64,000 nucleotides of DNA from JANLTX01 sp049840835 (GTDB lineage: Bacteria; Armatimonadota; Armatimonadia; Armatimonadales; Armatimonadaceae), in assembly GCA_049840835.1 (NCBI GenBank), contig JASGJG010000023.1:158268-222267 (forward strand). Reading direction: 5' to 3'. The translations under genes and the position numbers were made by a program. Numbering within the stretch: the first letter of the stretch is position 1; the number at the start of each line of letters is the position of its first letter. Of the stretch, positions 33,796-41,969 are shown in pieces. The notes beneath the pieces are model-generated. The model was not told where the DNA came from, did not search any database, and saw only the letters and a list, made by a program, of their open reading frames with translations.

Positions 33796-34167
33796 TCAGT
33801 GTATCTTACGAGAAATCTTCCAGTTCCAGAGGTGCGCCCCAGCCAGGAAAAGCCCGCCGCTCATACTGAGCCACAGGTTATGAAAGAGCTCTCCCAGCCC
33901 GAAACTCGCCGCACCACCAGCCAGCAACCAGAGAGGCCAGCGTATTTGGTGCTTACGATACCCATGGAGCAGGCTTAGTGTAGCCAGAGTCAGAGAGGCG
34001 ACAATCAGCCCCTGAGTGATCGGTTCCGGCAGATGAAGATGGGGAATAGCCAGCGGCAGAGCGGACGCTAGTAGGGGTGTGGCGGCACAATGGATGGCAC
34101 AGGTCATGCTAGCAAAACCGGTTGCCGTGGAGCCCGCAGCTCCGACCATATCCCACCAATTTTTCAT
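33796..34167 (-). CDS. MerC-domain membrane protein
   Basis: This protein of about 123 residues starts at MKNWWDMVGAAGSTATGFAS; an earlier GTG at 34242 would add 25 residues. It has four hydrophobic helices. The metal-binding-like motif MTCAIHCAATPLL (two Cys separated by three residues, with a His) in the first helix is the hallmark of MerC-like transporters, first known from mercury resistance but also common in heavy-metal uptake operons. It is the first gene of the metal cluster. Upstream is an inverted repeat TGCAA-N5-TTGCA (around 34202-34216), a possible Fur/Zur-type operator. Confidence 0.8.
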   Translation of the reverse strand: MKNWWDMVGAAGSTATGFASMTCAIHCAATPLLASALPLAIPHLHLPEPITQGLIVASLTLATLSLLHGYRKHQIRWPLWLLAGGAASFGLGELFHNLWLSMSGGLFLAGAHLWNWKISRKIH

Positions 34168-34199
34168 GTCTTTTGGCAGGCTATCACTGTTTTTTATGT

Positions 34200-34217
34200 C
34201 ATGCAAATGGATTGCAA
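34200..34217. promoter_or_regulatory. Possible metalloregulator operator
   Basis: TGCAA and TTGCA form an inverted repeat with a short spacer in the AT-rich region before the MerC gene. The arrangement resembles Fur-family boxes but does not match a known consensus; low confidence. Confidence 0.25.
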
Positions 34218-34391
34218 GTGAATTCTTCTGTTCTGGCAACACTCTAAGCCCCCAATCCCCCTACCGTTTGGGTGATTTCCCTCTGTAAAGCCAGTTTTGT
34301 GCCCAAATCAGAAGAACAAAAAATATTTTTGACCACTTGCTTAAATTTCGCCGCAGGCAATTTTCTAACAGAGAGGTAGACTAAAAGCACT

Positions 34392-36629
34392 ATGCCCGTT
34401 GCCTTTCCCCTTACCGATGTTCGATTGCTCCCTGGTCCGTTCAAAGCCGCACAGGACCGAGATGCGAAGTGGCTTCTCAGCCTGAACCCGGATCGCCTGC
34501 TCGCTAAGTTCCGCACCGATGCGGGCCTGAAACCCAAAGCGCCGCACTACGATGGCTGGGAAGACATGGGGGTAGCCGGGCACTCACTGGGGCACTACCT
34601 TTCTGCCTGTTCCCAGATGTACGCCGCCACCGGCGACTCCAAGTTCAAAGAGCGCGTGAGCTACATTGTCAGTGAACTGAAAGCCTGCCAGTCAGCTCGC
34701 CCGGATGGACGGCTGACCGCCTTTCCCGAGGCCGACCGTGTCTTCGGAGAGATTTCCCGTGGCGAGATTCGCTCGCAGGGGTTCGACCTGAATGGCCTGT
34801 GGGTGCCCTGGTACACCCTACACAAGCTCTTCGCCGGGCTCTTAGACGCCAATCAGTGGTGCCAGAGCGCAGATGCCCTCACTATCGCCATGCGCCTGGC
34901 GGACTGGGCGATTAACGTCACGAAAAACATGGACGACGAGAAATGGCAGCGCATGCTGGCCTGCGAGTTCGGGGGTATGAATGAGTCTTTAACCGAGCTA
35001 AGTCAGCGCACTGGGGAACAGAAATATCTGGCCTTTGCCCGCAAGTTCGACCACAAGGCGATTATGGACCCGCTGGGTCGTGGCGATGGGGGCATACTGG
35101 CAGGCAAGCACGGCAACACCCAGATTCCCAAGATTGTCGGCGCTGCCCGACTCTACGAAGTGACTCAGGAACCACGCTGGAAGACTATATCCACCACGTT
35201 CTGGAACTCCGTGGTGCATGACCATACCTACGCCATGGGCGGGCATGGTATGGGAGAGCATTTTGGGCCGCCGCGCAAGCTCAGCGACCGCCTGAGCGCC
35301 GCCACCTGCGAGACCTGCAATACCTACAACATGCTCAAACTCACCAATCACCTGTTTAGCTGGGAGCCAAAAGCGGAGTATGGGGATTTCCTGGAGCGAG
35401 CGCAATGGAACCATATCCTGGCCAGCCAGAGCCCGGTGACTGGCGGTGTGTGCTACTTTGTCTCCCTGCAAAGTGGCGGCGCCAAGGCATTCCAGAGCCT
35501 GGACCATGACTTCACCTGCTGCGTGGGCACGGGCATGGAGAATCACGCTCGCTATGGCGCCGGAGCCTACTTTCATGATGACACTAATCTCTGGGTGAAT
35601 CTCTATGTCGCGTCTGAAGTGCAGTGGAAAGAGAAAGGCATCACCCTGCGTCAGGAAACGCGCCTGCCAGAACAGCCGCAGAGCGCATTTTTCTTTACCT
35701 GCAATACGCCAACTGAGTTAACCCTGCGCCTGCGCAAGCCCTGGTGGGTAAAGGGTGGCTTGCGTGTGAGTGTGAATGGCAGAGCCAGCACCCTGAACCC
35801 GGAAGCGGATGGTTATGTAGCCATTCGCCGGACCTGGAAATCCGGTGATAGGGTAGAGGTGGGTTTACCCCTCGCATTGGCAAGCGAGCCCATGCCGGAT
35901 AACCCCAAGCGAGTTGCCACACTCTACGGCCCGATTGTTTTGGCCGGAGAGCTGGGCTCCATCAGCGCGCCTGCGCCGACCCGAATCCCTGTCTTCCTGA
36001 CCAGAGGCAAGCCGCTGGAGAGCGCTCTGAAGCCTGCGGGCAAGCCGCTGACCTTCGCCACCAAGCGCGGCACAGTCCAGCCCGGCGCCATCACCTTTAC
36101 CCCGTTCTATGCCATGTTCGATAAGCGCTATGGGGTCTACTTCGATTTGTTCACCGCCGAAGAGTGGAAGGTACAGGAAGCCAAATACCGCGCTGAAGAA
36201 GCCGCAGCAAAAGCGCTCGCCGCACGCACCTCGGACTACCTGGCTATTGGTGAGATGCAACCTGAGCGGGACCATCAGCTCAAGGGCGAAAATACGACCT
36301 CCGGCGACTTCAACGCACGTAAGTGGCGCCACGCCACCGATGGCGGCTGGTTCTCCTTCGTATTGAAGACTGCAGGCGATGTACCCCAGGAGCTAGTTCT
36401 CACCTACTGGGGCAGCGACCGTGGCAACCGGGTGTTTGACATTCTGGTTGAGGGCGAGAAAATCGCCACGCAGACTCTGGAAAACAATCGCCCAGAGATC
36501 TTCTTCGATCAAGCCTACGCCCTTCCGCCCGCATTGCTACAGGGTAAGAAAACCATCACCGTTCGGCTCCAGGCCCACCCTGGCAAGTGGGCCGGTGGGC
36601 TTTATGGCGCCCGCCTGGTAAAGAAATAG
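34392..36629 (+). CDS. GH127 beta-L-arabinofuranosidase-like enzyme (DUF1680)
   Basis: This 745-residue protein hydrolyses beta-L-arabinofuranosides or related sugars in the GH127 family, an inverted-looking barrel with a Cys-Zn nucleophile. Motifs seen: GWEDMGVAGHSLGHYLSA, the GEISRGEIRSQGFDLNG region, CETCNTYNMLKLTNHLF with the catalytic Glu/Cys environment, and DFTCCVGTGMENHARYG, whose Cys-Cys is the expected zinc-Cys pair. The N-terminus lacks a signal peptide. The last 130 residues form a beta-sandwich extension (SFVLKTAGDVPQELVL and YGARLVKK). It complements the GH29 fucosidase, so plant or algal glycan use is likely. Confidence 0.92.
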   Translation: MPVAFPLTDVRLLPGPFKAAQDRDAKWLLSLNPDRLLAKFRTDAGLKPKAPHYDGWEDMGVAGHSLGHYLSACSQMYAATGDSKFKERVSYIVSELKACQSARPDGRLTAFPEADRVFGEISRGEIRSQGFDLNGLWVPWYTLHKLFAGLLDANQWCQSADALTIAMRLADWAINVTKNMDDEKWQRMLACEFGGMNESLTELSQRTGEQKYLAFARKFDHKAIMDPLGRGDGGILAGKHGNTQIPKIVGAARLYEVTQEPRWKTISTTFWNSVVHDHTYAMGGHGMGEHFGPPRKLSDRLSAATCETCNTYNMLKLTNHLFSWEPKAEYGDFLERAQWNHILASQSPVTGGVCYFVSLQSGGAKAFQSLDHDFTCCVGTGMENHARYGAGAYFHDDTNLWVNLYVASEVQWKEKGITLRQETRLPEQPQSAFFFTCNTPTELTLRLRKPWWVKGGLRVSVNGRASTLNPEADGYVAIRRTWKSGDRVEVGLPLALASEPMPDNPKRVATLYGPIVLAGELGSISAPAPTRIPVFLTRGKPLESALKPAGKPLTFATKRGTVQPGAITFTPFYAMFDKRYGVYFDLFTAEEWKVQEAKYRAEEAAAKALAARTSDYLAIGEMQPERDHQLKGENTTSGDFNARKWRHATDGGWFSFVLKTAGDVPQELVLTYWGSDRGNRVFDILVEGEKIATQTLENNRPEIFFDQAYALPPALLQGKKTITVRLQAHPGKWAGGLYGARLVKK

Positions 36630-36654
36630 GCACTAGCCTGATAGATCCCTTGTG

Positions 36655-37461
36655 TTAGCTTGGGCGACGGAAGAAGGTCAATAAGCCGCCCAGAAAGATG
36701 CCGGCAAGCAGGCCGACTGCCAGGGCGAGCGGTCGGCCAGGAGTGCTGGGTGAGTTCGGCATAGTCGCACTATCAATAATACGAACCTCACCATCAAAAC
36801 TTGGCAGGGTAGCTGGGCCAGAGTTCGGCATCGCATTTCTGCGCTGCACGATAACTTTCTCTGCTTCAACCTGCTCTTGAATTGTGTGCATCAGGAAATT
36901 TACGCCATTGCCCGCGCTTTCTGGAGTTGACGCACTGCCGGTTACCTGGATGATAGGGGTGTTATTGATGGTTTCTATCGTAAACGTGGGCACGGATGTC
37001 TTAAATCGTTCGAAGACTTGTCCCCGTATGTCGCTGGCTTTCATTAGCTCCACAAGTGTTGAAACCGCCATAGGGTCTTTGTTCGGAGAAACTACCAATA
37101 AGCGCCCGATGGCGGTATAAGCTGGTGGCTGCATCATAGTGAACATGGCGGCACAGGAGATACCGAGCAAAGGGCTAAGAAGCAGGGGGTGGCGCATAAA
37201 GGAACCTCCAAGGGGGCGATTTTGTGTCGAGGCGCGCGATTTTTGGAGCGCATCGGCGCGAATGGAAAGCACGCGCTCATCTAAGTCAGCACTGGGGGGA
37301 GCTTGTAGGGTAGCACGCAAAGAATCGGAGAGATCACGAAGGGCATGCAACTCTTGCTGGCAGATGGAGCATTGCTTTACATGGCGCTCCATGCGCCACA
37401 GGGCTAGGCCAGTCAGGCGGCCTGTAGCAAGCAGTGGTAAGTCTTCAGAGCGGCAAGACAT
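36655..37461 (-). CDS. Anti-sigma zinc-finger protein fused to Wzz-like domain
   Basis: This 268-residue protein starts at MSCRSEDLPLLATGRLTGLA with GGAGG just upstream; a longer start would overlap the sigma gene. Residues about 1-60 are a zinc-binding anti-sigma domain (RMERHVKQCSICQQEL: H-x3-C-x2-C). A membrane segment follows (about 92-112). The outer part, about 113-240, resembles the chain-length determinant/Wzz family: YTAIGRLLVVSPNKDP, a helical linker of EQVEAEKVIVQRRN, and TMPNSPSTPGRPLALAVGLL before a final membrane helix (ending FLGGLLTFFRR). Thus a sigma factor appears to be controlled by a polysaccharide co-polymerase-like sensor. The fusion is not one I know. Confidence 0.75.
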   Translation of the reverse strand: MSCRSEDLPLLATGRLTGLALWRMERHVKQCSICQQELHALRDLSDSLRATLQAPPSADLDERVLSIRADALQKSRASTQNRPLGGSFMRHPLLLSPLLGISCAAMFTMMQPPAYTAIGRLLVVSPNKDPMAVSTLVELMKASDIRGQVFERFKTSVPTFTIETINNTPIIQVTGSASTPESAGNGVNFLMHTIQEQVEAEKVIVQRRNAMPNSGPATLPSFDGEVRIIDSATMPNSPSTPGRPLALAVGLLAGIFLGGLLTFFRRPS

Positions 37462-37463
37462 AG

Positions 37464-37952
37464 TTATAGGGCCTCCTCTTCGCTCAGTAAGTCGCGCATG
37501 GTCTTTGTTGCTTCGTGCACACGCCACTTAATCGTTCCCACGGGCTCTCCCAGGGATTCGGCGGCTTCGCGGTAGGTCAGCCCCTGGCCCAGCACGAGTA
37601 AGAGCGCAATGCGTTGGGCTTCGGGAAGCTGATTCAGGGCGGCATCTAAATCCAGCCGGGCGAGCGTAACGTGCTCTGGTGAGGCAATCTTGGGATAGAG
37701 GACCTCGCTATCTGTGGTGGTGGGTTGTGGCTTACGGGCGGCATCGCGCCAGCGGCGAACGGCGATACCGACCAGCCAGGCACGTGCGGTCCCATCTCCT
37801 CGAAATGTCTTCCAGCCTCGTAGAGCTGCTAGAAACGTTTCCTGAGTGAGATCTTCTGCCTCGGCGCGGTTGCCATGGGTCAGGCGCAGGAGAATGCCCA
37901 GTACATCACGCCCGTGGCGTCGATAGAGTGTCTGGAAAGCCTCCTGCTTCAT
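37464..37952 (-). CDS. ECF sigma-70 factor
   Basis: This 162-residue RNA polymerase sigma factor begins MKQEAFQTLYRRHGRDVLGI. Region 2 is visible as TLYRRHGRDVLGILLRLTHG then RAEAEDLTQETFLAALRGW, and region 4 as LPEAQRIALLLVLGQGLTYR with EAAESLGEPVGTIKWRVHEA. There is no region 1.1, so it is an extracytoplasmic-function type. Two bases separate it from its anti-sigma partner, a normal cognate pair. A TACTCT-like hexamer lies 9 bases before the ATG; its controlled genes cannot be told. Confidence 0.93.
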   Translation of the reverse strand: MKQEAFQTLYRRHGRDVLGILLRLTHGNRAEAEDLTQETFLAALRGWKTFRGDGTARAWLVGIAVRRWRDAARKPQPTTTDSEVLYPKIASPEHVTLARLDLDAALNQLPEAQRIALLLVLGQGLTYREAAESLGEPVGTIKWRVHEATKTMRDLLSEEEAL

Positions 37953-38077
37953 TCTGCCAATAGAGTAGCGCAGAAGCGGGTATTGGTTGGGTAATGGCCG
38001 AAAAATTTAAAGGAGGAGCACTAGCTAAATCCAGATCGGGAATTTTTTGTTGCCTATCTACGTATAAGAGTCGGGCT

Positions 38078-38116
38078 TAAAGAACACCGGTCACACTGCT
38101 CTCCCGGTGTTCTTTA
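38078..38116. terminator. Terminator between sigma and M14 genes
   Basis: AAAGAACACCGG / CCGGTGTTCTTT stem with a 12-base loop, lying downstream of the M14 peptidase stop on the minus strand. The sigma factor gene, further right to left, is transcribed away from it. Confidence 0.85.
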
Positions 38117-38120
38117 GCTC

Positions 38121-39563
38121 TTAGACTATCTTGAGAATGGGGTAGGGCTGCCCAAGTTTCAGGGTGTCGTCCATAAAGTTCCAGGCAGCGGCACCATCTA
38201 ATCCCTCCGGTTCTAACAGGTGAAACAGTAACCTGCCAAGGGGCTGGCTTGTAGAAACCAGGAAACTTCCCGTAGGTAAATTGGCCTCAGTACGTGCCCA
38301 GGTGCCTTCTAAGCGAAGCAGTTTATGTCCCTGAAACGCGGGCGCGGGGGAGAGTTCCGTAAGCGTGAAGATCTCCGCCTGGCCTTTCCAGGGATTGCGA
38401 ACGGGTTCTAACGAGATGCCATGGCGCCGTAGCAAGGCAATCACAGAGAAAAGCTCCCCAGGAATACCATACGCTTTCGGCACACGCGCGGTTTTGGTGG
38501 GAGTCCAGCGATCATAGATAGGCAGGCGGACCTTTTCCATATCCGAAGAGAGCGGGGCTTTGGTATGGTCTATCTCGCTTTCCGGGCGGGGTTTCTCTAA
38601 GGGTACTTCTTCTATGCCACGGCTGGCCATGGTGAAGCGAACGCCCAGCTCGGTAGGTAGGCGCGTATCCGCCCGCATTTGTTTTATCTTGGCGGCATCA
38701 CGAGCTAGAAGCTCCAGAAGACTAATCACGAAGTCATAGGTGCTCTCTACACGGAACTGGAAGGGAAGGAAGCTAACGGCTTCAGAAAGCACCGCAAGAC
38801 TTCCCCGTAGTCCGGCGTAGTTGGTTACGTAGCGGCCCTCTTCCCCAAACGTTGCCCAGACCCGCTCGTTGCCACGGCGCTCCGCATTGCCATAGTCAAA
38901 GAACTCCCAGTTGCGAGTGCGCCGCAGATTCCGGCGAGATTCGGGCAGCAATACATCCCGGCAGTAAGAGAGCACGCCTTCCGGGGTGTTCGGGTGGGTC
39001 GGTGGGGCGTAGGTGAGGTGCCAGCCATGGCGTGTGCCATTGGTGGTGTGCAGGTCGAAGACTACATCCGGGTTCAGGGCTTCATAGACATTCTTCAGCA
39101 CCCCGCGCATCTCAGGTGACTCGGCCTTGATACAGTCTCGGTTCAGGTCCAGTCCCTGGCCATTGGGGCGAACGCCTACACGCGCCGGGCCATCCTGATG
39201 GGAGCGATTGCGCTTGCCATCGCCCCATTTCTCGTTGCCATCTGCGTTGTAGATAGGCGCCACGGCCAGCGTAAGTTTGTCTAAAAAGCGCTTCGGGATA
39301 TCTCGCAGGAGCATGAGCGCGGCTTCCTTGCCCTCTACTTCACCGGCATGGATATTGGCCTGAATATAGACCATGAGCTTATCCGGCCCCGACTTACCCA
39401 GGAGCCCCAGTGGGATATCTCGCCCTTCGGTGCTGCGCGCCATGGTGGAAATCGTCAGCGGGATATCGGGCCGTTTCAGGTCATTCAGAAACGCCATGAC
39501 ATCGGCGTAGGTGCTCGTTTCCGCGTAGTTCGTGACCTCGGCGCGGGTACGGGGAGAGTTCAT
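38121..39563 (-). CDS. M14-family zinc carboxypeptidase
   Basis: This 480-residue protein has the M14 zinc-peptidase fold: VYIQANIHAGEVEGKEAAL with the HxxE zinc ligands, the GLDLNRDCIK arginine/asparagine block, and FDLHTTNGTRHG with the third ligand. The C-terminal 150 residues form a separate beta-rich domain (LLFHLLEPEGLDGAAAWNF). There is no signal peptide. The start ATG at 39563 is preceded by TAAAAT with a 6-base gap, so it is probably leaderless. Substrate unknown; short peptides or peptidoglycan fragments are typical. Confidence 0.9.
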   Translation of the reverse strand: MNSPRTRAEVTNYAETSTYADVMAFLNDLKRPDIPLTISTMARSTEGRDIPLGLLGKSGPDKLMVYIQANIHAGEVEGKEAALMLLRDIPKRFLDKLTLAVAPIYNADGNEKWGDGKRNRSHQDGPARVGVRPNGQGLDLNRDCIKAESPEMRGVLKNVYEALNPDVVFDLHTTNGTRHGWHLTYAPPTHPNTPEGVLSYCRDVLLPESRRNLRRTRNWEFFDYGNAERRGNERVWATFGEEGRYVTNYAGLRGSLAVLSEAVSFLPFQFRVESTYDFVISLLELLARDAAKIKQMRADTRLPTELGVRFTMASRGIEEVPLEKPRPESEIDHTKAPLSSDMEKVRLPIYDRWTPTKTARVPKAYGIPGELFSVIALLRRHGISLEPVRNPWKGQAEIFTLTELSPAPAFQGHKLLRLEGTWARTEANLPTGSFLVSTSQPLGRLLFHLLEPEGLDGAAAWNFMDDTLKLGQPYPILKIV

Positions 39564-39569
39564 GGGCGC

Positions 39570-39575
39570 ATTTTA
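39570..39575 (-). promoter_or_regulatory. -10 element (TAAAAT) of the M14 gene
   Basis: Read on the minus strand, TAAAAT ends six bases before the ATG at 39563. It is back-to-back with the -10 element of the 39626 gene, so the 62-base divergent region holds two face-away leaderless promoters. Confidence 0.55.
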
Positions 39576-39613
39576 CCCCTACTGGCTCGGGAACAGAGAG
39601 CGGCGTATCGGTA

Positions 39614-39619
39614 TATACT
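39614..39619 (+). promoter_or_regulatory. -10 element (TATACT) of the 39626 gene
   Basis: TATACT ends six bases before the GTG at 39626 and four before an overlapping out-of-frame ATG; leaderless start likely. Confidence 0.5.
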
Positions 39620-39625
39620 ATAGAT

Positions 39626-40042
39626 GTGAACCTCCCCGCCGCCCGTACTCGCTCGTGGCGATACCTCCTTCGTGGTATCGTCGCGCTGCTGTGTGTCTGG
39701 GCGGGTGTACTGGTGGGGGCTGGAACCCATGCGGCGGAGCATCCGACCGCGCTACAACATAGCTCCTCTCTATCGTCACCCGGCGACGAAAGCCTGGTAA
39801 CCACAATAAAGACCTCGCTCTCCATGGCGACGGTGCGGACGGATATCGATAGAGGCTCCTTCAAGCCCATCTACTTAGCGGCGGCTCCACAGAGTCAGAC
39901 CCGCCTCGGTCTGCTGTTTCAAACCCTGGAGCGAGCGCCGCATAGAACGCGCTATGTATTTCATCAGTGCTGTGTGGCACAAGCAGGTGGCACACGCGCT
40001 CCCCCTATACCCCTCCCTTTTCCCTGTTTGTTGTCGCTATAG
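39626..40042 (+). CDS. Hypothetical exported or membrane protein
   Basis: This 138-residue protein with a GTG start has a basic N-terminus (NLPAARTRSWRYLLRG) followed by one membrane segment (IVALLCVWAGVLVGAG), which could also be a signal peptide. The remainder is Ser/Thr/Pro rich with two adjacent Cys near the end (VFHQCCVAQAGG). No family recognised. It precedes a 49-residue mini-protein and the CPA2 antiporter, in the same direction; the gap is 55 bases. Confidence 0.5.
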   Translation: MNLPAARTRSWRYLLRGIVALLCVWAGVLVGAGTHAAEHPTALQHSSSLSSPGDESLVTTIKTSLSMATVRTDIDRGSFKPIYLAAAPQSQTRLGLLFQTLERAPHRTRYVFHQCCVAQAGGTRAPPIPLPFPCLLSL

Positions 40043-40097
40043 TCGTATCGGGTGGTTCCTTACCCCTGCGGCTCTCTAACGCTATCAAGGGGTTTTC

Positions 40098-40247
40098 ATG
40101 CCAATTTCTAAAAGATTATCGTTCTACGACCGGGATACGGGCGGGTTGGGCGACTGGCTCTACTACGGGCTGCTCGGCTACTTCCTGGTTACCCTGTTTC
40201 TTGCCCTGGCACTTCTCTTTCTTCCTCTAAGGGGGTGGGCGCTATGA
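40098..40247 (+). CDS. 49-residue membrane protein coupled to CPA2 antiporter
   Basis: This mini-protein begins MPISKRLSFYDRDTGGLGDW, preceded by AAGGGG, and continues into one hydrophobic membrane segment (LLGYFLVTLFLALALLFLPL) before a short basic end. Its TGA overlaps the ATG of the antiporter (ATGA), so translation is coupled. Small single-span subunits are known for several transport complexes (for example KdpF), but this one matches none I know. It may be an accessory subunit. Confidence 0.65.
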   Translation: MPISKRLSFYDRDTGGLGDWLYYGLLGYFLVTLFLALALLFLPLRGWAL

Positions 40248-41965
40248 AGGGGTCTCCTGGAGTCGAGTTTCTAGGTAGCGCCGGTACCGGGCTTATAGCG
40301 GCTCTGGTGGGGGGGCTGGTAGCCCGCTCGCTCAAGATGCCGCTTCTTATCGGCTATCTGGTAGCCGGAATTGTAGTGGGGCCACACACGCCCGGTTTTA
40401 CCGCAGACAAAGCGGTTGTGAGCACCATCGCTGATCTAGGGGTTGCGCTGCTCATGTTCGCTGTAGGGGTGCAGTTCTCACTGGATGAGCTGAAGCATGT
40501 AAAGCGCGCCGCACTTATTGGTGGCGGTGTCCAACTACTGGGCACCATTCTGCTCGGAATCGGGCTGGGCATGGCACTGGGTTGGGGGCTCTACGGCGGG
40601 CTGTTCGTCGGCTGTGCTCTGGCCCTCTCTTCCACCGCCGTGATGCTCCGATTGCTCGATGAGCGAGGCGAGCTGGGCACCACACACGGGCAAATCATGC
40701 TCGGCATTCTGGTAGTACAGGACCTCTCTCTGGTGCTCATGGTCACGCTACTGCCCGCTCTGGCCTCTACAGGCAACTTGCTACCCACCCTGGGAATTGC
40801 CTTGCTAAAAGCGGCAGCCTTTCTGGGAGCTACCGTGTTGCTGGCATTAAAAGTGGTGCCCAGCATGCTCGATGCCATAGCCCGGAGCGGCTCCCGGGAG
40901 CTACTTCTGCTGGCCTCCGTCTGTATGTGCTTAGGAACCGGGTATCTGGCGGACATCGCCGGGCTGGGCCTGCCTCTGGGGGCGTTTCTGGCAGGCGTGG
41001 TGCTCTCCGAGTCTCCCTACGCTCACGAAGTTTTCTCGCAGGTGCGCCCTCTGAGAGATGTGTTTTCGTCGCTGTTCTTCGTCTCTGTGGGAATGTTGCT
41101 AGACCCCGCGTTTGTGGCACGGAACTGGGGCGCGGTGCTGGCTGTGGTCGCCGTGATTCTGATTGGCAAAACCCTGGTGACAGCCTTGCCATTACGCGCA
41201 CTGGGGTGGACCGGAACCACGTCACTCCGAGTGGCGCTGGGGTTGGCGCAGATTGGGGAGTTCTCGTTCGTGCTGGCGACTCTGGGGGAGGCGCGCGAGC
41301 TGATTCCCAAGGAGGTTTCCGGCGTGCTCCTGGCCTCCGCACTGATAACGCTGCTACTGGCGCCCTGGGTCTATACCAGTGCGGCGCCGCTCAGCCGGGC
41401 TGGGCGGCACTGGCCGATTCTCGGTCCCTGGCTTCGGGGTGGGGCAGGTGCCGTAGAGGTCGTACCAGCAGATGGTCACTCCGGTCCGGCGCCGCGCGTG
41501 GTGGTGGTCGGTGGTGGCCGTGTGGGCCGCTACGTGGCTGAGGCGCTCCGCACACACAACATTCCGCACCTGGTTGTCGAGTTCGATGCGAACTCTGCTG
41601 CCCGGCTCCGAGAGGGCGGTACGCCGGTCCTCTATGGGGATGCGACGGAAGAAGCGGTGCTACGCCATGCCCGCCTGAAAAGCGCCGATCTGGTGATTCT
41701 GGCCTTGCCGGAAGCAACGTCTACCCTGCTGGCGCTCCGGCACATACGCACTCTGGCCCCAGAGGCAAAAGTGATTGTCCGAGTGCACCGTGGCGATGAT
41801 ATTCCGGTCATGCGCGCCGAGGGGGCGAGTCAGGTAATCCATGGCGAGTTCGAGGCAGGCGTAGAAGTGATTCAGCAGACCCTGGACCACCTGGAGCTGC
41901 CTATGGAGACGGTAGACATGTACCTGGATGCTATTCGGCAGCATCGCTATAGGGAGGTCAGTTGA
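40244..41965 (+). CDS. CPA2 cation:proton antiporter with TrkA-N domain
   Basis: This protein of 573 residues starts at MKGSPGVEFLGSAGTGLIAA, the ATG inside an ATGA overlap with the mini-protein. It has twelve to thirteen membrane helices of the Kef/YbaL type (ADLGVALLMFAVGVQFSL, VQDLSLVLMVTLLPAL, GAFLAGVVLSESPYAHEV), then a Rossmann-fold TrkA-N (RCK) domain from about residue 415: VVVVGGGRVGRYVAEALR with the GxGxxG nucleotide-binding site. It exchanges potassium or sodium for protons under control of a bound nucleotide. It is probably a KefB-like efflux system. Confidence 0.93.
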   Translation: MKGSPGVEFLGSAGTGLIAALVGGLVARSLKMPLLIGYLVAGIVVGPHTPGFTADKAVVSTIADLGVALLMFAVGVQFSLDELKHVKRAALIGGGVQLLGTILLGIGLGMALGWGLYGGLFVGCALALSSTAVMLRLLDERGELGTTHGQIMLGILVVQDLSLVLMVTLLPALASTGNLLPTLGIALLKAAAFLGATVLLALKVVPSMLDAIARSGSRELLLLASVCMCLGTGYLADIAGLGLPLGAFLAGVVLSESPYAHEVFSQVRPLRDVFSSLFFVSVGMLLDPAFVARNWGAVLAVVAVILIGKTLVTALPLRALGWTGTTSLRVALGLAQIGEFSFVLATLGEARELIPKEVSGVLLASALITLLLAPWVYTSAAPLSRAGRHWPILGPWLRGGAGAVEVVPADGHSGPAPRVVVVGGGRVGRYVAEALRTHNIPHLVVEFDANSAARLREGGTPVLYGDATEEAVLRHARLKSADLVILALPEATSTLLALRHIRTLAPEAKVIVRVHRGDDIPVMRAEGASQVIHGEFEAGVEVIQQTLDHLELPMETVDMYLDAIRQHRYREVS

Positions 41966-41969
41966 ACCT

